From positions 160,839-224,838 of the forward strand of contig NZ_JAIVAL010000006.1 of NCBI RefSeq assembly GCF_020171985.1: a stretch of DNA of 64,000 bases. Reading direction: 5' to 3'. The notes beneath the pieces are model-generated. The model saw only the letters and a program-made list of their open reading frames with translations, was not told the DNA's origin and searched no databases. The position numbers were made by a program, and so were the translations under genes. Shown here piece after piece: positions 53,936-62,831 of this stretch. The number at the start of each line of letters is the position of its first letter. The stretch's first letter is position 1. Source of the stretch: Halobacillus halophilus. GTDB taxonomy: Bacteria > Bacillota > Bacilli > Bacillales > Halobacillaceae.

Positions 53936-54340
53936 TGATCGTGTATATTGTCTAGCGGCATTATTTGATATCATCCAAAAGCTCTGTGACAAGGGTCTTG
54001 AAGAATGTAAAACATAAATGTACTGGATTTAAAAAGAATAACTAAATTTAAGAAGCCCCTCAAATGTTCTCTGGATTTTTGAGGGGCTTCTCTTTAAATT
54101 GTTTGCATCTTAATCTCCTTCACCTGTTCAAACTCCATTATTCTCAGGATATGATTGAAAATAATACATATATATAATTATTCTACAAGTCTTTATGACT
54201 GGGTTTTACTTGAAATTTGTTTAAAGATTATATCATCTATTTAACTATATAAAGGAAACTGGTCATGGGCAGGGAACATTATTTATTAGGGTAAGAAATA
54301 GAAGTATTAAACTGAATGGTCAGCGAGATAAGTAAATACA
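53936..54340. other. intergenic region
   Basis: Contains only the terminator at 54053-54092; no gene is supported. Confidence 0.5.
54053..54092 (+). terminator. hairpin terminator
   Basis: AGAAGCCCCTCAA pairs with TTGAGGGGCTTCT. The T tract is short (CTTTAAATTG). Confidence 0.65.
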
Positions 54341-54392
54341 GATTAGGAAAGGTTTAAAAATTTTCCGTCTGATTCGCATCGATGTCCGGGAG
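54341..54392 (+). repeat. 53-base dispersed repeat, copy 2
   Basis: Matches 51759-51811 (GATTAGGAAAG, CGTCTGA, CGCA.CGATGTC, GGGAG). The long outer hairpin of copy 1 is not kept; a T run follows. Confidence 0.6.
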
Positions 54393-54469
54393 TTTTTTTT
54401 CTTACAAATAGCGAGGAAAAAAACGATATAATGAAGATAGAAGTCAGAAGGGGAAGAAGGTGGAGGCTA

Positions 54470-55138
54470 ATGAGCCGGGTAAATTATACTTCAAGAATAA
54501 TAGTATTTGGAATCTTAATCTTGACGATGGTTTATTTCATTCATTTCAGATGGCATATCACTCCGAATGATATCCAGCAAATGATCACGGCTTTTGGCTG
54601 GCGGTCACCTTTTATCTTTATAGCAGCTTATATGGCTGCCCCTTTTATGATGTTTCCTGCGCCGATCCTGTCGATGAGTGCCGGTTTAGCTTATGGTGTT
54701 TGGCCGGGGACTTTATATATATGGCTCGGAGCGGGCGGGGCAGCAGCTACGGGTTACTTGATCGGACGTTTTTTCGGGAAAGCTGTATTTCAACTACATC
54801 AATATTCCTGGTCTGCCAGAGCAGAAGAACGAATGAACAAACAGGGGTTCTGGTTTGTGCTACTGCTACGGCTTTTCCCTCTTATGGGTTTTAGTATGCT
54901 GAGCTACCTGTCAGGGATGACGAAGGTGCGTTTCTCTACCTATCTATCGGCTACATGGATTGGAATTCTGCCCGGGGTATTTGCTTATGGAACGCTTGGG
55001 GCAAGCTTGATGGCAGGAGATCCACTCATTATCGGGGCGGCTGTCCTTTTACTTGTAATTCTCCTGAGTCTATCATTCTTCTTTAGAGATAAAGTAAAAT
55101 ATTGGCTTGATTTAGAGCAGAATAAAGAGGAAGAGTGA
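54470..55138 (+). CDS. VTT-domain (TVP38/TMEM64, DedA-like) membrane protein
   Basis: 222 residues. VTT signature: APFMMFPAPILSMSAGLAYG, then GAGGAAATGYLIGRFFGK, and a later LRLFPLMGFSMLSYLSGM with FSTYLSATWIGILPG. Members move or scramble lipids, often undecaprenyl phosphate or phospholipids. The ATG at 54470 has GGTGGAGG upstream; the frame is open 13 codons further up. Single gene. Confidence 0.88.
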   Translation: MSRVNYTSRIIVFGILILTMVYFIHFRWHITPNDIQQMITAFGWRSPFIFIAAYMAAPFMMFPAPILSMSAGLAYGVWPGTLYIWLGAGGAAATGYLIGRFFGKAVFQLHQYSWSARAEERMNKQGFWFVLLLRLFPLMGFSMLSYLSGMTKVRFSTYLSATWIGILPGVFAYGTLGASLMAGDPLIIGAAVLLLVILLSLSFFFRDKVKYWLDLEQNKEEE

Positions 55139-55177
55139 AGGGATGAGAAATGCGCCTGCATACGAGAAACATAAAAG

Positions 55178-55216
55178 ATAGGAAGCTCCATTTTAACGGG
55201 AAATGGAGCTTCCTAT
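55178..55216. terminator. bidirectional terminator
   Basis: ATAGGAAGCTCCATTT pairs with AAATGGAGCTTCCTAT between convergent genes. Confidence 0.9.
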
Positions 55217-55256
55217 TTTGTTATTTATTTATTCTGAACCATAGAAAATAGAATTC

Positions 55257-56210
55257 TCAATTTCTCAAAATAATAAATACCAGATAAACGATATACATCG
55301 TCAGAAGGATAAACCCTTCTCTTTTTCCAATCTTATAATGAGTCCTCGAGAATAAAAGCAACAACAAGCTCAAGGCAATCATGATCATCACGTCGGTAAA
55401 TATCTTTCCGTTCACAGGTAAAGGCGTGACGACAGCTGAAGCCCCAAGAACAAATAAGATATTAAAAATATTACTCCCTACTACATTACCCAGCGCAATT
55501 CCGCTTTCTTTCTTTAAGGCAGCGGAGATGGAGGTTACCAGTTCAGGTAGCGATGTGCCGATTGCAATGATGGTCAACCCCACTAACGTTTTACTCATTC
55601 CAAGATCTAAGGCGATGGCTGTACCGCTGTCGACGACCATGTCCCCGCCAAAAATAATGGCTGCTAATCCGGCTAACGTTAACCCAATATTTTTTCCCCA
55701 CTTAATATTGGAGGGAAGGGGTTCCTCTTGTGAATCCTTTCGACTTTTCAGACCGACTTCAATCACATAGTACATAAAAATAGATAAAAACAATAAAAAG
55801 ATGATGCCGTCACTACGTGTGAGCGAGTTGTCACTTAACCCCTGTAACTCTATATCACTGATCAGGACGAGTAACGCTCCGCTCGCAAGCAAAGTAAACG
55901 GGATCTCTTTTTTGGTCGTTTCACTTTCGACCATTAAGGGATAGAGGAAGGCTGCGATCCCTACCACTAATGTGATGTTGAAAATGTTACTTCCGACCAC
56001 GTTCCCCAGCGAAACTTCAGCATTTCCCTGTAAAGCGGCTAGAATACTGACGGTTGCCTCAGGAGAGCTTGTACCAAAAGCCACAATCGTTAACCCGATT
56101 AAGATAGGCGGCACACGGAGGAGCCTGGCGATGTTGGAAGATCCATCAACGAATAGATCTGCTCCTTTAATTAATAAACCAAATCCGATAAGTAAAAGAA
56201 TGTAAGCCAT
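55257..56210 (-). CDS. CaCA family calcium/sodium antiporter (YrbG-like)
   Basis: 317 residues with ten membrane helices. The two alpha-repeats are clear: GLTIVAFGTSSPEATVSI with GNVVGSNIFNITLV in the first half and GLTIIAIGTSLPELVTSI with GNVVGSNIFNILFV in the second. Exchanges calcium for sodium or protons. ATG at 56210 with AAGGAG. Useful in a salt-adapted cell. Confidence 0.92.
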   Translation of the reverse strand: MAYILLLIGFGLLIKGADLFVDGSSNIARLLRVPPILIGLTIVAFGTSSPEATVSILAALQGNAEVSLGNVVGSNIFNITLVVGIAAFLYPLMVESETTKKEIPFTLLASGALLVLISDIELQGLSDNSLTRSDGIIFLLFLSIFMYYVIEVGLKSRKDSQEEPLPSNIKWGKNIGLTLAGLAAIIFGGDMVVDSGTAIALDLGMSKTLVGLTIIAIGTSLPELVTSISAALKKESGIALGNVVGSNIFNILFVLGASAVVTPLPVNGKIFTDVMIMIALSLLLLLFSRTHYKIGKREGFILLTMYIVYLVFIILRN

Positions 56211-56454
56211 AATTGGTCTTCCAACTCCTTTTTAATTTTCATGATTTAACCATACCTTGTTTAGATAGAGATGAAAAGTAAAGGTTTAATAGATGGTCTG
56301 CTATCACTAGAATGTAGCGTCTCTGCACTTTTGGGATTATAGGTTATCCTTCCAGTTTTTGAACTTTGACATGCCATCCTGGTTTGACACCTGAATATTC
56401 GTTTTTAAAAATCTGAATAGAAAGGTTGGCAAAGGGAGCTGAGTTGTGTAGAAT
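56211..56454. other. intergenic region
   Basis: Between divergent genes; nothing beyond the leader hairpin at 56455 is recognised. Confidence 0.4.
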
Positions 56455-56503
56455 AAAACACGTACATTAATAAAAATAAATTACATAATGTTCGTGTTTT
56501 TAT
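56455..56503 (+). terminator. terminator-like hairpin in the leader of the MTA/SAH nucleosidase gene
   Basis: AAAACACG-T-ACATTA pairs with TAATGT-T-CGTGTTTT, followed by TATG, ending 21 bases before the ATG at 56525. No upstream plus-strand gene needs it, so it may be an attenuator. It resembles the leader hairpin at 51983. Confidence 0.55.
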
Positions 56504-56524
56504 GTAGGGAGAGGAGAAATAAAG

Positions 56525-57337
56525 ATGAGTTTAACACAAAAGATCAGCTATTTAATTGGAGGTCTGCTTTTCGTTTTCTTACTGGCGGGGTGCGGCGAAC
56601 AACCCGAGGACGCAGCAGCGGCTGATAAAGAGGAAGAAGAAAAGGTGATCGGGATCATAGGTCCCATGCAAGTAGAAATCGACATTCTTCATTCGGATAT
56701 GGAAGTGGAAGAAACAACGGAAAAAGGTCAGTTAACCTTTTACGAAGGAACATTGAACGGTCAGCCGATTGTACTTGTGAAGTCTGGAATTGGGAAAGTG
56801 AATGCGGCTTCTGCAGCCCAAATGCTTATTAGTGAATTTGATGCGGATGTATTGATTAACTCAGGAGTAGCGGGAGGAATCCATCCTGATCTAGGTCTTG
56901 GAGACATCGTGATTTCTACTAAGACCGTGCATCATGACATGGACGAAACGGCTAAAGATTTCAAGCCGGGCCAGATTCCATACATGGACACCAGGTATTT
57001 CGAAGCGGATCAGGAACTGATCCAGCTTGCTAAGAAAGGCACAAAGGATCTTCCTGACTATGTAGATGTATTCAAGGGTCCGATTGCGACAGGAGACCAA
57101 TTTATTGCAAGCAAAGACAAAACGGAATGGATTTATGAAACATTTGATGCGTATGTCGTGGAGATGGAAGGAGCCGCTGTTGGACAGGTGGCCTACTTAA
57201 ATGAAATCCCATACGTGGTCATTCGCTCAGCTTCCGATGATGCAGGAGAAGAAGCGGCTGGAATTCAGGAGAACTTTGTGGAAGAAGCGGCTAAGAACTC
57301 CAGTCATGTAATTGAAGAGATGTTAAAAGGGATGTAG
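56525..57337 (+). CDS. lipoprotein-type MTA/SAH nucleosidase
   Basis: 270 residues. Residues 1-23 are a lipoprotein signal with lipobox LLAGC (C23 would be lipidated), then an acidic linker and a complete MTA/SAH nucleosidase domain: VIGIIGPMQVEIDIL with E51 in the place of the catalytic acid of E. coli MtnN (E12), INSGVAGGIHPDLGLGD, VVEMEGAAVGQVAYL with the ribose-binding Glu, and VIRSASDDAGE with the catalytic Asp. The normal enzyme is cytoplasmic, cutting adenine from methylthioadenosine and S-adenosylhomocysteine. This one should sit outside the membrane. GGAGAGGAG precedes the ATG. Confidence 0.85.
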   Translation: MSLTQKISYLIGGLLFVFLLAGCGEQPEDAAAADKEEEEKVIGIIGPMQVEIDILHSDMEVEETTEKGQLTFYEGTLNGQPIVLVKSGIGKVNAASAAQMLISEFDADVLINSGVAGGIHPDLGLGDIVISTKTVHHDMDETAKDFKPGQIPYMDTRYFEADQELIQLAKKGTKDLPDYVDVFKGPIATGDQFIASKDKTEWIYETFDAYVVEMEGAAVGQVAYLNEIPYVVIRSASDDAGEEAAGIQENFVEEAAKNSSHVIEEMLKGM

Positions 57338-57423
57338 GAAAGGGAAAAGTCTACCTTTTTTTAAAAAGCTCCTGCTCGTCTTGAGAATGTAAGGAAACGT
57401 TTATTTATATTTCACTAAAAATG

Positions 57424-57457
57424 AAAACTCTCCACTATGTAAAGTAGTGGAGAGTTT
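57424..57457. terminator. bidirectional terminator
   Basis: AAACTCTCCACTA pairs with TAGTGGAGAGTTT, with CTTTT after, between convergent genes. Confidence 0.9.
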
Positions 57458-57479
57458 CTTTTAGTCAAATGATATTTTC

Positions 57480-60155
57480 TTAATTGTACTGAGGTTCTTT
57501 GATCGAATTCATTTGCTCATAGCGAATCGTTGCCTGAGCGGCTGCCAGGCGTGCAGAAGGAACACGGAAAGGGGAGCAGCTTACATAATCCAAGCCCAAA
57601 TTAAAACAGAACTGGATCGATTCTTTTTCACCACCATGCTCGCCGCAAATCCCTGTTTTCAGGTTAGGCTTTGTTTTACGTCCCAGGGTTACACCGCTCT
57701 CCACTAGCTTTCCTACACCGTCTTGATCTAATGAAACAAATGGATTTCTTTTTAGCACATCACGATCTACATAATGCTGCAGAAACTTGCCTTCTGCATC
57801 GTCGCGACTGAATCCAAACGTGGTCTGTGTTAAATCGTTGGTTCCAAAAGAGAAGAAGTCTGCCTCCTCGGCAATTTGATCGGCTGTTAAGGCTGCACGC
57901 GGTGTTTCAATCATGGTTCCAATCAGATAATCGAATGACTTGCCTGTTTCTCTTTGGATTTGCTCACCAATTGTCGTCACCAGCTGGCGCATTTTCTTAA
58001 GCTCATTCACATGGCTGACTAAAGGAATCATAATTTCGGAAGTGACGTTTATTCCTTTGTCCATTACGTTAGCCATCGCGTTAAAAATGGCTTCGACTTG
58101 CATTTCGTAAATTTCAGGGTGCATCATACCCAGGCGGCAGCCCCGATGTCCTAACATTGGATTCGATTCTTCTAATAACCGTACTTTTCGTAAGAGGTTT
58201 AGTTTTTCCTCTAGTACTGATGAATGAGGGTCGGTCAGTTGCAGTTTTGTCACCTCAACGAGCAATTCTTCTTTATCCGGCAAAAACTCATGGAGAGGTG
58301 GATCTAATAAGCGCACGGTAATCGGATGTCCTTGCATTGTTTCAAATATTTGTTCAAAATCCTGCTGCTGCATAGGCAGGAGCTGGTCGAGGGCTTCCTT
58401 ACGTTCGGCGGTTGTTTCCGATAGAATCATACGTTGTACCGTAGGGATGCGTGAGGCATCCATAAACATATGCTCGGTGCGACAAAGTCCAATGCCTCCT
58501 GCTCCAAATTCCAGGGCTTTCTTCGCATCGACTGGATTGTCAGCGTTTGCCCGGACGCCCATTTTTGCTTCTTCATCCGCCCAGCGAAGCAGAATCTGGA
58601 ATTCATCGGAAAGCTCGGGTTCGATCATGGGAATTTCACCGAGGAAGATTTCTCCTGTTGAACCATCAATCGTGATCGTATCCCCGTGGTTCACCGTCGT
58701 AGAACCTGCGATAAATTGTCTGGAGTCTAAATGAATCTTGATGGAGTCGCACCCGCATATACAGGCTTTTCCCATCCCTCTCGCTACAACAGCGGCATGG
58801 CTCGTCATTCCGCCGCGGCTCGTAACGGTCGCCTGGGCAGCCACAATGCCGTGGATGTCGTCAGGTGTCGTCTCAGGTCGGATGAGAATCACTTTCTTTC
58901 CATCCTTAGATAGCGCTTCCGCTTCATCCGCGTCAAAAACAACCTGGCCTGTTGCAGCTCCAGGGGAAGCGGGAAGACCTGCAGCCAGCTGCTGTCGTTG
59001 ATAGTCAGGGTCGATCCGGTGGTGGAGCAGCTGCCCAAGTTGATCAGGATCCACCCTCAGCAGCGCTTCTCGTTGATCCATAATCTTTTCTTTAACCATT
59101 TCAACCGCGATTCGAATGGCTGCCTGGGCGGTCCGTTTCCCAGTCCGCGTCTGGAGGATAAACAGATTCCCGCGTTCAACGGTGAATTCTATATCCTGCA
59201 TATCTTGGTAATGGTTTTCTAATAGATCACACGTATCGACCAATTGCTGATAAACACCTGGCATTTCCTCCTGAAGACTGGCAATCGGCTGCGGTGTACG
59301 GATCCCTGCCACAACATCTTCACCCTGAGCATTGATCAAATATTCTCCGTAAAGCTTGGCCTCACCGGTGGATGGGTTACGGGTAAATGCGACACCTGTA
59401 CCAGAATCATCTCCCATGTTTCCAAATACCATGCTCTGGATATTAACCGCCGTGCCAAGGTGGCCGGGAATATCGTGAAGCCGGCGGTATAAAACAGCGC
59501 GCTGATTATTCCACGAATCAAACACGGCATTGATGGTAAGGAAGAGTTGTTCTTTAGGATCCTCAGGAAAGCTGCGTTTTGCAGTTTTGAGCACAATCGA
59601 TTTGAATGATGCAATCACCTGTTTCCAATCTTCAGCAGTTAGTTCGGTATCGGATTGGTAGCCTTTTTCTTCACGGATATCTTCCAAGCGTTGTTCGAAA
59701 TAGAAGTTATCGACCTTCAGGACCACATTACTGAACATTTGAATAAACCGGCGATAGGAGTCATAAGCGAATCGCGGATTGTTCGTAAGCTCTGCCATTC
59801 CTTCTACGGTGTCATCATTCATTCCCAGGTTCAAAACAGTATCCATCATACCTGGCATGGAGTGTACGGCACCTGAACGAACCGATACGAGAAGCGGGTT
59901 GGCTGGATCACCCAATCGTTTATCTGTTTTAGTTTCAAGGGTGTGAAGGGCTTCTAGTACCTGAGATTCGACTTCTGGCGAAATGATCTGTCCTGCCTCG
60001 TAATAAGCGTTACAAGCTGCTGTCGTAATGGTAAAGCCGTAAGGAACGGGTAAACCAATCCGGGTCATTTCCGCTAAATTCGCGCCTTTTCCACCCAGGA
60101 GTTCCTTCTTACCGTTTTCCGATTGATCAAACAGGAATACAAATTGGTTATTCAT
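57480..60155 (-). CDS. ppdK: pyruvate, phosphate dikinase
   Basis: 891 residues, full length. Interconverts pyruvate, ATP and phosphate with phosphoenolpyruvate, AMP and pyrophosphate. N-terminal ATP-binding domain (LLGGKGANLAEMTRIGLPVP), phospho-His domain GGMTSHAAVVARGMGKACI, and C-terminal PEP-binding barrel with GIGLCRTEHMF, GTNDLTQTTFG and GICGEHGG. The ATG overlaps the stop of the regulator gene by one base (TAATG), so both are translated together. In Bacillales it feeds gluconeogenesis from pyruvate. Confidence 0.97.
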   Translation of the reverse strand: MNNQFVFLFDQSENGKKELLGGKGANLAEMTRIGLPVPYGFTITTAACNAYYEAGQIISPEVESQVLEALHTLETKTDKRLGDPANPLLVSVRSGAVHSMPGMMDTVLNLGMNDDTVEGMAELTNNPRFAYDSYRRFIQMFSNVVLKVDNFYFEQRLEDIREEKGYQSDTELTAEDWKQVIASFKSIVLKTAKRSFPEDPKEQLFLTINAVFDSWNNQRAVLYRRLHDIPGHLGTAVNIQSMVFGNMGDDSGTGVAFTRNPSTGEAKLYGEYLINAQGEDVVAGIRTPQPIASLQEEMPGVYQQLVDTCDLLENHYQDMQDIEFTVERGNLFILQTRTGKRTAQAAIRIAVEMVKEKIMDQREALLRVDPDQLGQLLHHRIDPDYQRQQLAAGLPASPGAATGQVVFDADEAEALSKDGKKVILIRPETTPDDIHGIVAAQATVTSRGGMTSHAAVVARGMGKACICGCDSIKIHLDSRQFIAGSTTVNHGDTITIDGSTGEIFLGEIPMIEPELSDEFQILLRWADEEAKMGVRANADNPVDAKKALEFGAGGIGLCRTEHMFMDASRIPTVQRMILSETTAERKEALDQLLPMQQQDFEQIFETMQGHPITVRLLDPPLHEFLPDKEELLVEVTKLQLTDPHSSVLEEKLNLLRKVRLLEESNPMLGHRGCRLGMMHPEIYEMQVEAIFNAMANVMDKGINVTSEIMIPLVSHVNELKKMRQLVTTIGEQIQRETGKSFDYLIGTMIETPRAALTADQIAEEADFFSFGTNDLTQTTFGFSRDDAEGKFLQHYVDRDVLKRNPFVSLDQDGVGKLVESGVTLGRKTKPNLKTGICGEHGGEKESIQFCFNLGLDYVSCSPFRVPSARLAAAQATIRYEQMNSIKEPQYN

Positions 60156-60973
60156 TAGGCTAAGCTCCCCCTTTTATTAAACATGGCTAAAATGACGTCA
60201 GCTGTCTCTTCAATGGCTTTGTTAGATACGTCAATGACCGGACAGCCGATTTTTTTCATGACACTTTGCGCACACTCCAGTTCTTCAAAAATTCGTTCTA
60301 GCGAGGCATAGTTTGCTGCGTTGGTTAAACCAAGGCTTTTTAATCGTTCCTGGCGGATGTTATTTAACTTTTCAGGTGAGATGATCAGGCCAACGCATTT
60401 TTTTCTTGGAATCTGAAAAAGTTCCTGAGGAGGTGGAAGTTCTGGGATGAGAGGTACATTGGCGACCTTGAATTGTTTATTTGCTAGATACATAGAAAGC
60501 GGGGTTTTGGATGTTCGGGATACACCAATGAGGACGATGTCTGCTTGTTTCAAGCCGCGTACTTCCTGGCCGTCATCATATTTCACGGCAAACTCAATGG
60601 CTTCCACTCGTTTGAAATAGTTCTCATCCAGCTTTCTCATTTGCCCTGGCTTCTGATGGGGCTGCATATGGAAAGTTTGAGCAAATGCATCCATCAGAGG
60701 ATACATTAAATCGACAGCCAAAATTCCTTCTTCTGATGCTTTGTGGTCAAGGTAATCTTTTAAATCCTGAAGGACAATGGTGTAAGCGATGATGGAAGGA
60801 CTATACTTCGCATTCGTAATCACATTATTTATATCCTGTTTGCCCTCAACATAGGAAAAGTGTTTAATATCGACTTCTTTTCCAAAAAATTGGCTTGCGA
60901 CAGCCTTTACCATTAATTCAGCGGTTTCGCCGATTGAATCTGACACAACATAGACGGTTTCTTTTGTAGTCAC
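60155..60973 (-). CDS. yqfL: PPDK regulatory protein (bifunctional kinase/pyrophosphorylase)
   Basis: 272 residues, DUF299 family. P-loop-like GVSRTSKTPLSMYLA at about 149-163, N-terminal VYVVSDSIGETAELMV, and end CPVIDVSNKAIEETADVIL. It phosphorylates the active-site Thr of PPDK with ADP and removes it with phosphate. The GTG at 60973 has GGAG 7 bases upstream and gives the usual length (B. subtilis YqfL about 270); the frame is open 38 codons further up without support. First gene of the operon; CcpN is not next to it here. Confidence 0.93.
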   Translation of the reverse strand: MTTKETVYVVSDSIGETAELMVKAVASQFFGKEVDIKHFSYVEGKQDINNVITNAKYSPSIIAYTIVLQDLKDYLDHKASEEGILAVDLMYPLMDAFAQTFHMQPHQKPGQMRKLDENYFKRVEAIEFAVKYDDGQEVRGLKQADIVLIGVSRTSKTPLSMYLANKQFKVANVPLIPELPPPQELFQIPRKKCVGLIISPEKLNNIRQERLKSLGLTNAANYASLERIFEELECAQSVMKKIGCPVIDVSNKAIEETADVILAMFNKRGSLA

Positions 60974-61073
60974 TATCCATCTCCTTTCTTCTTGTAAAAG
61001 AATCAGCCGGATGAGGCGGCCTGTGTAAGTATAGGTCTCCCGTATGTCTTCTTTGATATGGAGGATAGCCCTT

Positions 61074-61123
61074 TTAATGTGACACACTATTCTATTGATT
61101 TTGGGTTAATGTGACACACTATT
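61074..61123. promoter_or_regulatory. two 18-base direct repeats, CcpN-like operators
   Basis: TTAATGTGACACACTATT occurs at 61074-61091 and again, without change, at 61106-61123, 32 bases apart (about three helix turns). The core TGTGACACACT fits the CcpN consensus TRTGHYATAYW at 10 of 11 positions as I recall it. They lie at and after the transcription start predicted for the ppdK operon. Confidence 0.6.
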
Positions 61124-61135
61124 TAACTGAATAGT

Positions 61136-61164
61136 ATAGTATCACTATTTGTGATGGGTTACAA
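61136..61164 (-). promoter_or_regulatory. probable promoter of the yqfL-ppdK operon
   Basis: On the minus strand TTGTAA and TACTAT are separated by 17 bases. The direct repeats begin about 13 bases downstream of the -10 box. Confidence 0.45.
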
Positions 61165-61585
61165 CAGAAAGCTATCTATTTCTATGAAAAAATTGTTTGC
61201 CGTTTGGATAAAAGAGGATTTAAAAAGGAACCACATGCTTCGGGGTGGCAACCATTTCACTCCATACGAGGCCCGTAGCTGCTGAAGGTTAACGAATGGA
61301 GGGGGAGGGAGTGGTCAAAACGAATGTATTTCTGTACTTGAAACCATTCTAATTTGCATTTCATATTAGTAGGGAAATGTGTTTAAATAGCATTATCAAT
61401 AAATTCATCCACTTATTCATAATATTGGTGTCGTTTTGGGGAATAGAGTATTTATAACTCCAGGAAAAAGTAGTGATAAGCTGTGTCAGGCTATAGCTTC
61501 CAGGGATCTGAACACCCCTCATACTGAATGTGTACCACCTATAAAAAGAGCTGGAATGACAAATAAACAAGGAGGGGAAGCATTT
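61165..61585. other. intergenic and leader region before the phosphofructokinase homologue
   Basis: No gene is supported. The frame of the phosphofructokinase homologue is open back to 61436, but this part has no homology and no ribosome binding site. Confidence 0.5.
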
Positions 61586-62536
61586 ATGAAGAAAATCGGT
61601 GTATTAACAAGTGGAGATGATGCTCCAGGGATGAATGCTGCCATCCGAGCAGTTGTGAGATCAGGTACCTATCATGGCGTGGAAATGGTAGGAATCAAGC
61701 ATGGCTCTTATGGTGTGATTCATCAATTATTCGAGAAAATGGATGAAGCATCGGTCGGGTCGATCATGCAGCGGGGAGGAACCATCCTTCAGTCTTCTAT
61801 AAGTGAAGAAATCTACACGGAGGAAGGCCTGCAAAGAGGAATAAAGAATTTGAAAAATGAAAATATAGAAGCGCTGATTATCATTGGCGGCCGAGAGGCT
61901 TTAAGAACCGCCCGGGCCTTCGATAAGTACGATTTACCTTGTGTTGTCATCCCTGCCACCATTGAAAGTAATATTCCAGGGGTGGATTACACGATAGGTT
62001 TTCATACAGCGCTCAACAACATTATCCATTACATAGACCGCATTCGGGACACCGCATCGTCCCATGAAAAAACTTCCATTGTGGAGGTAGCGGGGGAGAG
62101 TGCAGGAAATATAGCGTATTACGCTGGACTGGCCGGCGGCGCTGAGAAAATATTAATTCCAGGCTGGAAAGAGGATGCCGATCATATTGTTCAACAACTG
62201 AAGGCTGGTGATGGAAAAAGATACAGCATTATCGTCATTGCGGAAGGTATTATAAATGGGGAAGATTTCAAACGTCAATTAAAAGAGCAGGCGGGAGTGG
62301 AGTCTCGTTTAATCGTTTTAGGTGATACCCAGCGCGGGGGCGCCCCTACAGGGATCGATCGTATCTTAGCCAGCCAGCTGGGAGCGTTTTCCATCGAATC
62401 GCTGTTGAATAATCGAACAAGTAAAATGGTTGGAATTTATCAGAACGAACTGGTGAGTTATGGTTTAGATGAGGTCCCTTCTAACAGGGCTAATATGGAG
62501 GAAAGTATGTACCAGTTGTTTAAAAAACTATCCTGA
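61586..62536 (+). CDS. phosphofructokinase homologue without catalytic residues
   Basis: 316 residues, aligned end to end with bacterial PfkA (about 319) by eye, but active-site residues are changed. GGDSPGMN became GDDAPGMN; R72 became I; GGDGS (D103, magnesium and ATP) became GGREA; TIDND (catalytic D127, D129) became TIESN; R162 in SHER became K; MGRHAG became AGESAG; H249 in LGHVQRGG became D in LGDTQRGG. The fold core (GFHTALN, GLAGGAEKILIP, QRGGAPT) is kept and the gene is intact, with GGAGGGG 8 bases before the ATG at 61586. Either a regulator/subunit or an enzyme with another substrate. It is divergent from the ppdK operon. Confidence 0.88.
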   Translation: MKKIGVLTSGDDAPGMNAAIRAVVRSGTYHGVEMVGIKHGSYGVIHQLFEKMDEASVGSIMQRGGTILQSSISEEIYTEEGLQRGIKNLKNENIEALIIIGGREALRTARAFDKYDLPCVVIPATIESNIPGVDYTIGFHTALNNIIHYIDRIRDTASSHEKTSIVEVAGESAGNIAYYAGLAGGAEKILIPGWKEDADHIVQQLKAGDGKRYSIIVIAEGIINGEDFKRQLKEQAGVESRLIVLGDTQRGGAPTGIDRILASQLGAFSIESLLNNRTSKMVGIYQNELVSYGLDEVPSNRANMEESMYQLFKKLS

Positions 62537-62585
62537 AGTCAGGGTCCATAAATATTCATAATAAGAGATGACCTTTTCTATTTAC

Positions 62586-62627
62586 GATAAAAAATGTGCC
62601 AGAACTTAAGCTCTGGCACATTTTTTA
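62586..62627. terminator. bidirectional terminator
   Basis: AAAAAATGTGCCAGA pairs with TCTGGCACATTTTTT. Confidence 0.9.
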
Positions 62628-62651
62628 TGTGTAACACGATGTTCTTACGTA

Positions 62652-62831
62652 TCACTCGTTGATTTGTGTTAGACGAGTATGGTGCTCTCCGCATCTTGTG
62701 CATTGAGTCCATAAGGTATTGACTACTTTTTCTGAAAAGTTCTTGGGTGCGATCTTAATAATGGTTTGTTCGTGATGATGGCATTTCTTGCAGTAATTTT
62801 TTATCAAGGTACCCACTTCATATTGTTTCAA
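62652..62831 (-). CDS. small zinc-ribbon protein
   Basis: 59 residues starting MKQYEVGTLIKNYCKKCHHH and containing WTQCTRCGEHH. The two CxxC pairs (CKKC, CTRC), 30 residues apart, predict a zinc ribbon. The TTG at 62831 has GAGGAGG 6 bases upstream. No partner is evident; such proteins often bind nucleic acid or act as redox/metal sensors. Confidence 0.65.
   Translation of the reverse strand: MKQYEVGTLIKNYCKKCHHHEQTIIKIAPKNFSEKVVNTLWTQCTRCGEHHTRLTQINE

Noticed and set aside
58447..59876. Plus-strand open frames inside ppdK
   Set aside because: Antisense shadows of a highly conserved gene.
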